Shown here in pieces: positions 36,032 to 43,649 of a stretch of DNA of 64,000 nt (positions within the stretch are counted from its first letter, which is position 1; each line of letters begins with the position of its first letter). A model generated the notes under the pieces. It was given only the letters and a program-made list of their open reading frames with translations, did no database searches and was not told the DNA's origin. The stretch lies in assembly GCA_000751835.1 (NCBI GenBank), contig CCMQ01000004.1, forward strand, positions 1-64,000, written 5' to 3'. The stretch comes from Necropsobacter rosorum. GTDB lineage: Bacteria > Pseudomonadota > Gammaproteobacteria > Enterobacterales > Pasteurellaceae. The position numbers were made by a program, and so were the translations under genes.

Positions 36032-36226
36032 ATGAAAACATCCGTTAAGAAAATCCTATTTTCTTATGCAAGCGGCGGCGAACTTCGCCAGACGGACAAA
36101 CCGTTTAAGCGCATTAACGATATTCACGTTATGGTGGATTTTCTGCAAAGCCATCCCTACTGGAAACCGGAATATGTGAGCCAAATCAGCACGAAACTGA
36201 CCGATTTCTTTGGCAAAAATCTGTAA
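36032..36226 (+). CDS. Small hypothetical protein (64 aa)
   Basis: 64-residue soluble basic protein starting MKTSVKKILFSYASGGELRQ. AAGGAAG lies nine bases before the ATG. It has a full promoter (module copy 3) and a terminator, so it is probably expressed. No family is recognised; there is no signal peptide or membrane helix. Its terminator uses Neisseria-type uptake sequences, as after the aldo/keto reductase. It could be an intact small gene or the 5' part of a former longer one. Confidence 0.65.
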   Translation: MKTSVKKILFSYASGGELRQTDKPFKRINDIHVMVDFLQSHPYWKPEYVSQISTKLTDFFGKNL

Positions 36227-36231
36227 TCTTT

Positions 36232-36264
36232 TTCAGGCGGCATTCCAGGCTGCCTGATATTTTT
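36232..36264 (+). terminator. Terminator with DUS-like arms after the 64-aa gene
   Basis: TCAGGCGGC (36233-36241) pairs with GCTGCCTGA (36249-36257), with one G-U pair, followed by TATTTTTT. TTCAGGCGGCAT is the complement of ATGCCGCCTGAA (one base from the meningococcal DUS), and AGGCTGCCTGAT is one base from a DUS dialect described for Simonsiella. Confidence 0.8.
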
Positions 36265-36308
36265 TAAGGTGGTGAGATAAAAAAACGTTATGATTTTTGA
36301 CCGCACTT

Positions 36309-37205
36309 TCATCTGGCGCGGTGGCTCAAATAAATTTTTTCTAACAATTCATACACCACCAGCACCCGTTTCGCGGTGATGGTTTGTTTGGGGCGGTATA
36401 AATAATACGCCCATTTTTGTGATTCGCTATAAGGAAACACTTTGACCAGTTCGCCGGTTTCAAAATAATGCTGGCAATCCATATGCGGCAGCTGGGCAAA
36501 TATTCTGCCCGCCAAAACCGCTTGTAGCAGGGCTTTCGTGTCATCGGTCACCACATTGGCCTGATAAATGGGAATCCGTTCGTCATTCACATACCAAGGC
36601 CAAGGTCGATTGGTTTTGCTGTTCAGCAGGCTTCCGATCGGAAAGCGTTCCACCAGATCAATGATATTTTCCGGCTGCCCGACCCGGGCAAGTAGTTTCG
36701 GTGCGGCCACAATCGGCTCATTCAGCATGCGGATTTTTTTCGCGATCCAGTTTTCTTCGGGCGATTGGGTAATTCTCACGCCGATATCGATTTGATCTTC
36801 CACCGCTTTTAACACATCAAATCCCGTGCGCCAATCAATGCGAATATCGGGATACGGCGCTAAAGCAATCAGCAACCGCTTCAGCACCCAATCGCTGTAG
36901 GCCGACGGCGGTGCGGTGATGCGCACGGTGCCGGCCAGCTCGTTATCATTAAGCTTGGGCGCACCAAATAAAGCGTGTTCCTGCTGTAAAAACTGTTCCG
37001 CTTTGGGCAGCCACTGCGCGCCGAAATCCGATAAGCGAATAGAACGGGTATTGCGTTTAAATAATTGTTCACCCAATTCATTTTCCAATTCGCCCATCAC
37101 GCGGGTAATCACTTGCGGTGAAACGGAAAACCGCTCCGCCGTCGCCCGAAAACTTAAGGTTTCGGCGGCAACCACAAAATATTTTAACGCATCTAATCGA
37201 TTCAT
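36309..37205 (-). CDS. LysR family transcriptional regulator
   Basis: 298 residues with LDALKYFVVAAETLSFRATAERF and the helix-turn-helix SPQVITRVMGELENELGEQLFKRNTR at the N-terminus; the remainder is the effector-binding domain (TVRITAPPSAYSDWVLKRLL). It is divergent from a run of hydrolase, SDR, DUF2255, CMD-cupin and alcohol dehydrogenase genes, its likely regulon. The intergenic region holds TTCATT-TT-AATGAA and a TGAACTT...AAGTTCA dyad that could be its sites. Confidence 0.9.
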   Translation of the reverse strand: MNRLDALKYFVVAAETLSFRATAERFSVSPQVITRVMGELENELGEQLFKRNTRSIRLSDFGAQWLPKAEQFLQQEHALFGAPKLNDNELAGTVRITAPPSAYSDWVLKRLLIALAPYPDIRIDWRTGFDVLKAVEDQIDIGVRITQSPEENWIAKKIRMLNEPIVAAPKLLARVGQPENIIDLVERFPIGSLLNSKTNRPWPWYVNDERIPIYQANVVTDDTKALLQAVLAGRIFAQLPHMDCQHYFETGELVKVFPYSESQKWAYYLYRPKQTITAKRVLVVYELLEKIYLSHRAR

Positions 37206-37240
37206 AATCTCATTTTTCGGAATTGTGTTTTCTGAATTTA

Positions 37241-37280
37241 TTCATTTTAATGAACTTAAAGCGGAACTACAATAAGTTCA
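37241..37280. promoter_or_regulatory. Candidate LysR operator dyads
   Basis: TTCATT-TT-AATGAA at 37241-37254, and TGAACTT (37251-37257) with AAGTTCA (37274-37280). They overlap in the divergent region between the LysR gene and the hydrolase gene, at the usual position for autoregulation and activation. They are short, so chance is not excluded. Confidence 0.45.
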
Positions 37281-37301
37281 CTAATTAGACAGGAGATTGA
37301 A

Positions 37302-38386
37302 ATGAAATTAAACACAAAATTAACCGCACTTGATTAGGTTTAACGTTAGGGAGTACCGCTATGGCAAATTTACCGAGTAACGCAACAGTAATTGACGTTC
37401 CTGCACAGCATATTGAATTAACACAACAATGGGACAAAGTATTCCCAAAAAGCGATAAAGTAGAACATCGCAAAGTGACCTTTAAAAACCGCTACGGCAT
37501 GACGTTGGCGGCGGATTTGTATATGCCGAAAAATGCACAAGGCAAATTGCCGGCGATTGCGGTTAGCGGTCCTTTCGGTGCAGTGAAAGAGCAAATTTCG
37601 GGTTTATATGCGCAAACTTTAGCGGAACGTGGTTTTGTGACTTTAGCGTTTGACGGTTCATTTACAGGCGAAAGTTCAGGGGTGCCGCGCAATCTCGCTT
37701 CGCCTGAAATCAATACCGAAGACTTCAGCGCCGCAGTGGATTATTTGGGTTCGTTTGAAAACATTGATCGCGAAAAAATAGGCGTGTTAGGTGTTTGCGG
37801 CTGGGGTGGTTTTGCGTTAAATGCGACTGTCGGCGATCCTAGAATTAAGGCGGTTGCGACCAGTACCATGTACGATATGACGCGTGTTATGGCAAAAGGT
37901 TACAACGACAGCGTAGATGCCGATGCCCGTTATAAAATGAAACAAGATTTGAATAATGCCCGTTGGAATGCTCACAGCAAAGATTACGCCAACACCAGTG
38001 ATACGCCTGTGTTGCCTGAAGTAAAAGATCTCAATGCGGATACGCCAAAATTCGTGGCGGATTATGTTAATTTCTACAAAACCAAACGTGGCTACCACCC
38101 ACGTAGTGTCGGTTCAACAGGCGCATGGACAACCACGACACCGATTGCATTCATCAATATGCCGATTTTGCAGCGTGCAGATGAATTACGTGCCCCCGCT
38201 TTATTGGTTCACGGTGAAAAAGCCCATTCTCGCTACTTCTCGGAAGATGCTTTTAAAGCTTTAGGTAGCAAAAATAAAGAACTGTATATTGTGCCGAATG
38301 CTTCGCACGTGGATTTATACGACAACCAAGCGAACAAAATCCCGTTTGATAAATTTGAACAATTCTTTAAAGCGAATTTGAAATAA
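37302..38386 (+). CDS. Alpha/beta hydrolase, signal peptide split off by a frameshift
   Basis: The main frame (37361-38386, 341 residues) encodes an alpha/beta hydrolase of the dienelactone-hydrolase/YcjY-like type: nucleophile elbow GVCGWGG with Cys in place of Ser, and the late His in PNASHVDLYD. Upstream, ATG at 37302 has the strong site AGGAG and encodes MKLNTKLTAL, then stops after one more codon. Two bases further on, the frame of the hydrolase reads LGLTLGSTAMA directly before NLPSN. Together these make a normal signal peptide interrupted by a shift at 37331-37334. As it stands, translation can restart at 37361 (GGGAG upstream), which would leave the protein in the cytoplasm. Confidence 0.75.
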
Positions 38387-38424
38387 GTAGTGATTTTTAT
38401 ACCCGAAAATAGGAGAAACTAAAC

Positions 38425-39180
38425 ATGGCAAAAACAATGGAAGAAAGAGTAGTTCTTGTTACTGGATCTGCAATGGGAATTGGGCTCGCTTGTGCTGAAC
38501 GATTCGCGGAAGAAGGTGCGACCGTCATTATGGCAGATATTAAAGAACCTGCCGCCGAAACTGCACGTTTAACGGAAAAAGGATTAAAAGCCGTTCCTTA
38601 TGTTTGCGATGTTTCCGATACACAAGCCGTCAAGGAAATGGTGGATTGGATTGTGGCAAAATACGGTCGTTTGGATGCAGCATTGAATAACGCAGGCATT
38701 CAAACGCCACAGCGTCCAATGGCGGAAATTACCGATGACGAATTTGACCGCACGGTTGCCGTGGATTTGAAAGGCGTATGGAATTGTATGCGGTATGAAA
38801 TCTTGCAAATGTTAAAACAAGACGGTGGTGCGATTGTTAATGTTTCATCACAAGGCGGGGTAACAGGATTCCCGGGACAAGCTGCTTATATCGCTTGCAA
38901 GCATGCCGTTATTGGATTGACTCGAACAGCTGCTATTGATTATGCAGCCAAAGGCATTCGCATTAATGCAATCTGCCCGGGTGCGATTCGCACACCAATG
39001 GCGGAAGATTTAATGCGTCGCAATCCGGGGCTGGAGGCGGAATTGGTGCGTGATATTCCGGCGGGTCGTCTTGGTAAACCGGAAGAAATTGCCAATGCCG
39101 TATTATGGCTTTGCAGCCCTCAATCCAGTTTTGTTGACGGTCATGCACTTTTAGTTGATGGTGCGTTTTCAATTCATTAA
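38425..39180 (+). CDS. Short-chain dehydrogenase/reductase
   Basis: 251-residue classical SDR with a Rossmann fold. VTGSAMGIGLACAERFAEEG is the cofactor-binding motif, ALNNAGIQ the structural NNAG, YIACKHAVIGLTR the catalytic Tyr-x-x-x-Lys, and VNVSSQGG the catalytic Ser. AICPGAIRTPM follows. Asp in VIMADI at the end of the second strand suggests NAD preference. AGGAG precedes the ATG. It follows the hydrolase by 38 bases, so they are probably co-transcribed. The substrate is unknown. Confidence 0.92.
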   Translation: MAKTMEERVVLVTGSAMGIGLACAERFAEEGATVIMADIKEPAAETARLTEKGLKAVPYVCDVSDTQAVKEMVDWIVAKYGRLDAALNNAGIQTPQRPMAEITDDEFDRTVAVDLKGVWNCMRYEILQMLKQDGGAIVNVSSQGGVTGFPGQAAYIACKHAVIGLTRTAAIDYAAKGIRINAICPGAIRTPMAEDLMRRNPGLEAELVRDIPAGRLGKPEEIANAVLWLCSPQSSFVDGHALLVDGAFSIH

Positions 39181-39280
39181 TTATTTTTATAAGGTGAAAA
39201 CGGGGATAGTTTCCCTGTTTTCAGACAAGACCAACAAAGTGCGATCGAATTTAAACAAACGTTTACTTAATAAGGAGCAA

Positions 39281-39943
39281 GGGGCGAAATTGGTGCTCGG
39301 TGCGCGCCGTGAAGACAAATTAAAAGCGATTGCCGATAACATTAAAACCAAAGGCGGCGAAGCGGTTTATCGCGTAACAGATGTAGTAAAACCGGAAGAC
39401 AATATCGCTTTGGTGGAATTGGCAAAATCCACCTTCGGCAAAGTGGATGCCATTTTCTTAAACGCCGGTTTAATGCCGAATTCTCCGCTTTCTGCACTGG
39501 AAACCGACAACTGGAACGCCATGGTGGACGTAAATATCAAAGGCGTGTTAAACGGCATTGTAGCGGTATTGCCGACCTTTGAAGCGCAAAAATCAGGCCA
39601 TATTATCAGCACATCTTCTGTTGCAGGATTGAAAGTGTATCCGGGTTGTGCGGTCTATTGCGGTACCAAATGGGCGGTGAAAGCGATTATGGAAGCGTTA
39701 AGAATGGAAAGTGCGCAAGCCGGCACCAACATTCGCACCGCAACCATTTACCCTGCGGCGGTGCAATCGGAATTAGTGGCAAGCATTACCGATGAAGCCA
39801 CTTCAACCGCTTATCGTCAACTCTATGACGCTTACGAAATTCCGGCGGAACGCGTGGCAAACGTGGTGGCATTTGCGTTAGCGCAACCTGATGATACGAA
39901 TGTGAGCGAATTTACCTTAGGCCCGACTACGCAGCCTTGGTAA
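39281..39943 (+). pseudogene. SDR oxidoreductase lacking its N-terminal cofactor-binding motif
   Basis: From QGAKLVLGARREDKLKAIA onward this is a normal SDR: NAGLMPNSPL, STSSVAGLKVYPGCAVYCGTKWAV (Ser, Tyr, Lys) and FTLGPTTQPW at the end. The first 25 or so residues, including the TGxxxGxG nucleotide loop, are missing. Instead AATAAGGAG, which looks like the gene's own ribosome-binding site, runs straight into codon about 26. An open frame extends back to 39155 inside the preceding gene but encodes unrelated sequence. A deletion between the ribosome-binding site and the coding region is the simplest explanation. It is unlikely to bind NAD(P). Confidence 0.75.
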
Positions 39944-39948
39944 TCAAG

Positions 39949-40431
39949 ATGAAATTCAGCCGAAAAATGATTTTGGCACTCTGTTTAGCGGCCGGCGGCA
40001 TGATCAGCCGACCGGTATTGAGTGCGCAAAATAACGTAACACAATCGGAGCAAAAAATGTGGGACAGTCAAACTTTACAACAAATCAATGACGCTGATGA
40101 TTTAAAAATCGCGCCGTTTCACCCTGATATGAAAACCACGGGCACACCCACTTGGATTTGGGAAGTGGCGGTGGACGGGCGTTTATTCGTACGAGCCTAT
40201 AGCGGCACCCGTTCAAGCTGGTATCAAGCCGCCATTAAGCAGCAAGCGGGCAAAATTTTTGCCATAAACGGCAAAGAATTTTCGGTGGCCTTTAGTGCGG
40301 TGAACGATGAAGCGTTAAATCAAAAAATTGATGACGCTTATCGCCAAAAATACGGCTCCAGCCCTTATATGCAACATATGATTGGCACAAGCAGTCGCGC
40401 CGCAACGGTGGAAATCTTACCAAGACAATAG
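39949..40431 (+). CDS. DUF2255 family protein with signal peptide
   Basis: 160-residue protein, exported by the signal peptide MKFSRKMILALCLAAGGMIS ending near VLSA. The rest matches DUF2255: GTPTWIWEVAVDGRLFVRAYSG, WYQAAIKQQAGKIFA, and DDAYRQKYGSSPYMQHMIG with RAATVEILPR. The function of the family is unknown; most members lack a signal peptide. It lies six bases after the broken SDR and ten before the CMD-cupin gene. Confidence 0.82.
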   Translation: MKFSRKMILALCLAAGGMISRPVLSAQNNVTQSEQKMWDSQTLQQINDADDLKIAPFHPDMKTTGTPTWIWEVAVDGRLFVRAYSGTRSSWYQAAIKQQAGKIFAINGKEFSVAFSAVNDEALNQKIDDAYRQKYGSSPYMQHMIGTSSRAATVEILPRQ

Positions 40432-40440
40432 GCGTTTTTT

Positions 40441-41511
40441 ATGAAAACACATCAAAAAACTTTTGCAATTTTGACCGCACTTTTAACCTTGCCGGCGACA
40501 GGTTTTGCCGCCGACACCCTAGTCGCAACCACGCGAACAGCACAAGGAGCAACACAAATGACCCTTTCGCAACGACAATCTTCACTCGCACAAATCGGCG
40601 CATTTACCGCCAAAGGTGATATGCCAGGATTAAAAGGAGCGATTGAACAGGCACTTAACAACGGCTTAACCGTGAATGAAATTAAAGACGCCATGGTGCA
40701 GCTTTATGCTTACACCGGCTTTCCGCGCAGTTTAAATGCGTTAAATGCGCTTTCTGAAACGGTAAAAGATCGCCAAACAAAAGGCCTGAAAACTGAAATC
40801 GGTCGTGAGCCAACTCGTGATACCAAGGCGGATATGCTCGCCAAAGGTACGCAAACCCAAACGGATCTTATCGGTCAAAAAGTGGATTTAACCGCCCTTT
40901 CGCCCGATATTGATCGTTATTTGAAAAGCCATTTATTCGGCGATATTTTTGCCAGCGATTTACTTAACTGGCAGGAACGGGAAATCATCACCGTTGCGGC
41001 ATTAAGCGCGCTGCAAGGGGTGGAAAATCAGTTCAATGCCCATATTCGTATCAGTCAGAAAAACGGTCTGAACGATGCGCAAATTAAAGCGATCCGCCAA
41101 ATATCGGCACCGGAAATGAGCCAATTCCCTACGGGCGAAGAAAATACCGCTTATGCGCAATATTTTGTCGGTAAAAGCTATTTGAATATGCTTTCTACCG
41201 ATCAAGTGCCGATTGGCAACGTCACTTTTGAACCGGGTACGCGCAACAACTGGCATATTCACCACGCCACCAAAGGCGGCGGGCAAATGCTACTGGTGAC
41301 CGCCGGACGCGGTTATTATCAGGAATGGGGCAAACCCGCGCAGACGCTGAAAGCGGGCGATGTGGTGCATATTCCGGCGGGCGTAAAACATTGGCACGGT
41401 GCCGCACCGACCGAATGGTTCCAGCATCTTGCCATTGAAGTACCGGGCGAAAATACCCGTAATGAATGGCTGGAGCCGGTTTCCGATGCCGATTACGCTA
41501 AGTTAAAATAA
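40441..41511 (+). CDS. Exported carboxymuconolactone decarboxylase-cupin fusion
   Basis: 356 residues. Signal peptide MKTHQKTFAILTALLTLPATGFA. Residues about 40-240 hold two CMD-type helical repeats (GLTVNEIKDAMVQLYAYTGFP, and LLNWQEREIITVAALSALQG), without the CxxC pair. The C-terminal cupin has NNWHIHHATKGGGQMLLVTAG and VVHIPAGVKHWHGA, giving three or more metal-binding His. It may act on a small lactone, ring or peroxide in the periplasm. The USS ACCGCACTT encodes Thr-Ala-Leu within its signal peptide. It stands in a row with exported DUF2255 upstream and an alcohol dehydrogenase downstream. Confidence 0.85.
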   Translation: MKTHQKTFAILTALLTLPATGFAADTLVATTRTAQGATQMTLSQRQSSLAQIGAFTAKGDMPGLKGAIEQALNNGLTVNEIKDAMVQLYAYTGFPRSLNALNALSETVKDRQTKGLKTEIGREPTRDTKADMLAKGTQTQTDLIGQKVDLTALSPDIDRYLKSHLFGDIFASDLLNWQEREIITVAALSALQGVENQFNAHIRISQKNGLNDAQIKAIRQISAPEMSQFPTGEENTAYAQYFVGKSYLNMLSTDQVPIGNVTFEPGTRNNWHIHHATKGGGQMLLVTAGRGYYQEWGKPAQTLKAGDVVHIPAGVKHWHGAAPTEWFQHLAIEVPGENTRNEWLEPVSDADYAKLK

Positions 41512-41538
41512 TTTTTCATTATTAAAGAGGAACATAAC

Positions 41539-42687
41539 ATGTATCAATTCAGTTTTCGCAATCCGACCCGCATTGAATTCGGGGTCGATAAAGAAAAAAA
41601 TATCGGCGCCTATATGCGCGAATTTGGTGTGAAAAAAGCCTTAATCGTTTACGGCAGCGAGCGGATTAAACAATCGGGCTTGTTTGATGATGTCGCCGCC
41701 AGTTTGAACGCGCACGGCATTGAATTCGTCGCACTCGGTGGGATTAAAAGCAATCCGGTTTTAAGCAAAGTGAACGAAGGCATTGAACTTGCCCGTCAAC
41801 ACGGTGCGGACAGTATTTTAAGCGTCGGTGGCGGTTCGTGTCTGGACAGCGCCAAAGCCATTGCCGCAGGCGCATTGTATGACGGCGATGTGTGGGATTT
41901 CTTTATCGACAAAGCGGTGGTGGAGAAAAATCTGCCCGTTTTCGACATTATGACCCTGGCGGCAACGGGCAGCGAAATGAACAACGGCGGCGTGGTGATG
42001 AATGAACAAACCCGGCAAAAATATTCCATTAACGGCGCGGATTTGTATCCGAAAGTCTCGGTGATCAATCCTAAACTACAGGCCACCGTCAGCCGGGATT
42101 ATTTGGTCTATTCCGCCGCGGATATTATCGCTCATTCCATTGAAGGCTATTTTACCGCCAGCGTACAGCCTGAACTGATCAATATGCAGGTGGAAGCCAA
42201 TATCAAAACCGTCATCCGCACCACGGAAATCCTGCTCGACAAGCCGGACGATTTGGATGCCCGCGGTGAATTTGCCTGGGCGGCGACCATGGCGTTAAAC
42301 GGGTTAACGCATGTCGGTACATGCGGGGCGAGTTTCCCTAACCATATGATTGAACACGCATTAAGTGCCATTTGCGATGTTCCGCACGGTGCCGGACTTT
42401 CTGTGGTTATGCCGGCGTGGATGACCTGGTACAAAGAGCAAAATCGCCCGCAGTTCGAACGTTTTGCGCGAGAAATTTTCGGCTTGCAAAGCGCCGAAGA
42501 AGGCATTGCCGCGCTCAAATCCTGGTTCGCCAAAATCGGCACGCCGATCACATTATCCCAGCTTGGCGTCAATGACGAACAACTGACCGCGGTAATTGAT
42601 AATGCGGTGCAAAATGCCAAAGATTGGCAAATGAGCGAAACTTATACCAAAACGGCGATTACTCAAGTGTTTGATTTAGCCAAATAA
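41539..42687 (+). CDS. Iron-containing alcohol dehydrogenase (BdhA/YqhD-like)
   Basis: 382-residue group III alcohol dehydrogenase. SVGGGSCLDSAKAIAAG is the NAD(P)-binding GGGS loop, and TLAATGSEMNNGGVV the substrate loop. Metal ligands are expected at SAADIIAHSIEGYF, TCGASFPNHMIEHALSAICDVPHGAGLSV (His residues) and an upstream Asp. It reduces aldehydes to alcohols, usually with NADPH. AGAGG precedes the ATG. It is the last gene of the LysR-associated run. Confidence 0.92.
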   Translation: MYQFSFRNPTRIEFGVDKEKNIGAYMREFGVKKALIVYGSERIKQSGLFDDVAASLNAHGIEFVALGGIKSNPVLSKVNEGIELARQHGADSILSVGGGSCLDSAKAIAAGALYDGDVWDFFIDKAVVEKNLPVFDIMTLAATGSEMNNGGVVMNEQTRQKYSINGADLYPKVSVINPKLQATVSRDYLVYSAADIIAHSIEGYFTASVQPELINMQVEANIKTVIRTTEILLDKPDDLDARGEFAWAATMALNGLTHVGTCGASFPNHMIEHALSAICDVPHGAGLSVVMPAWMTWYKEQNRPQFERFAREIFGLQSAEEGIAALKSWFAKIGTPITLSQLGVNDEQLTAVIDNAVQNAKDWQMSETYTKTAITQVFDLAK

Positions 42688-42925
42688 TCGCGTTGTATTG
42701 AGAGAAAAACCAAGGGGTCGGGGCTGCCAAAACATTGGCAAATCCGACCGCACTTTTAGCTCATTTAATTCGGACCCGGCGTCGGTTTTCGCTCGTTTAT
42801 CCACCTTGGCACATATTTCGCTCGTCCGCACACGCCGGAACGCACAACGCCGTTTCACAATTTATCATTTGCCGGAACGGTATTTCAGCATCAATACCAC
42901 TCAACCAAAAAATACCTTAAATCCA
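42688..42925. other. Intergenic stretch between alcohol dehydrogenase and ssb terminator
   Basis: About 240 bases between convergent genes. One USS (ACCGCACTT) at about 42748. Open frames here are not supported by ribosome-binding sites or similarity. No clear terminator for the alcohol dehydrogenase gene was found. Confidence 0.5.
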
Positions 42926-42961
42926 GCAAAAAAAAGAGAAGCGTTTCGGATAACGCTTCTC
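42926..42961 (-). terminator. Rho-independent terminator of ssb
   Basis: On the minus strand GAGAAGCGTT (42961-42952) pairs with AACGCTTCTC (42945-42936) and is followed by eight T. It lies about 35 bases past the ssb stop codon. Confidence 0.85.
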
Positions 42962-42995
42962 TCAATCATGTTCCGGTTTATCGTTTTGATGTCAG

Positions 42996-43478
42996 TTAGA
43001 ACGGGATATCGTCATCAAAGCTGTCGTTTGCCATCGGCGGTTCTGCGGCGGGAGCCGGTTTTGCCGTTTGGCGCGGCGCCTGATAGCTCGGTTGAGGCGC
43101 GGCATTTTGTGCCGGGGCGTAACCGCCGCTCTGGCTGCGTTCTGCGCGGCTGTCCAGCATTTGCAGCACATCGCCCTGAATTTCGGTCGTGTAACGATCC
43201 TGACCGTTCTGATCCTGCCATTTGCGGGTTCTTAAACGCCCTTCCACATAAACTTTGGAGCCTTTGCGCAGGTATTCGCCCGCCACTTCCGCCTGACGAC
43301 GGTAAAAGACGATGCGGTGCCATTCCGTGACTTCACGCCGTTCGTTAGTGTTTTTGTCCAGCCAGCTTTCGCTGGTCGCCACGCTGATATTCGCCACGGC
43401 TTCGCCGTTCGGCATGGTGCGCACTTCCGGGTCATTGCCCAAATTACCTACAATAATAACTTTATTTACTCCGGCCAT
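42996..43478 (-). CDS. ssb: Single-stranded DNA-binding protein
   Basis: 160 residues. The OB-fold begins [20 protein letters not shown] and includes [32 protein letters not shown] Gln/Pro-rich linker leads to the acidic tip DSFDDDIPF, which recruits replication and repair partners. The length is close to E. coli SSB (178). It is divergent from uvrA, as in many gammaproteobacteria, and shares a LexA-controlled region. Confidence 0.97.
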   Translation of the reverse strand: MAGVNKVIIVGNLGNDPEVRTMPNGEAVANISVATSESWLDKNTNERREVTEWHRIVFYRRQAEVAGEYLRKGSKVYVEGRLRTRKWQDQNGQDRYTTEIQGDVLQMLDSRAERSQSGGYAPAQNAAPQPSYQAPRQTAKPAPAAEPPMANDSFDDDIPF

Positions 43479-43566
43479 ACTGTCCTCTGCTCAATACCGT
43501 CTGATAGAAATTTTCGCTATTTTGCCCTAAAACGAGAAAAAGATCTATCACTTAAAACAAAATTTA

Positions 43567-43582
43567 CTGGATATTTGCACAG
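43567..43582. promoter_or_regulatory. LexA (SOS) box between ssb and uvrA
   Basis: CTGGATATTTGCACAG fits CTG-N10-CAG, the gammaproteobacterial LexA operator. It lies 68 bases before the uvrA start in the divergent ssb-uvrA region, where an SOS box is well known in E. coli. Confidence 0.75.
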
Positions 43583-43649
43583 TTATTTAAGAATATGCGA
43601 TAATGCTCGCAATTTTAAAACTGTGTTATCCCAACTTACCTATCACATC

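Noticed and set aside
42698-43330. A 210-codon frame running from the intergenic region antisense into ssb
   Set aside because: It is the shadow of ssb on the opposite strand and lacks any recognisable domain.
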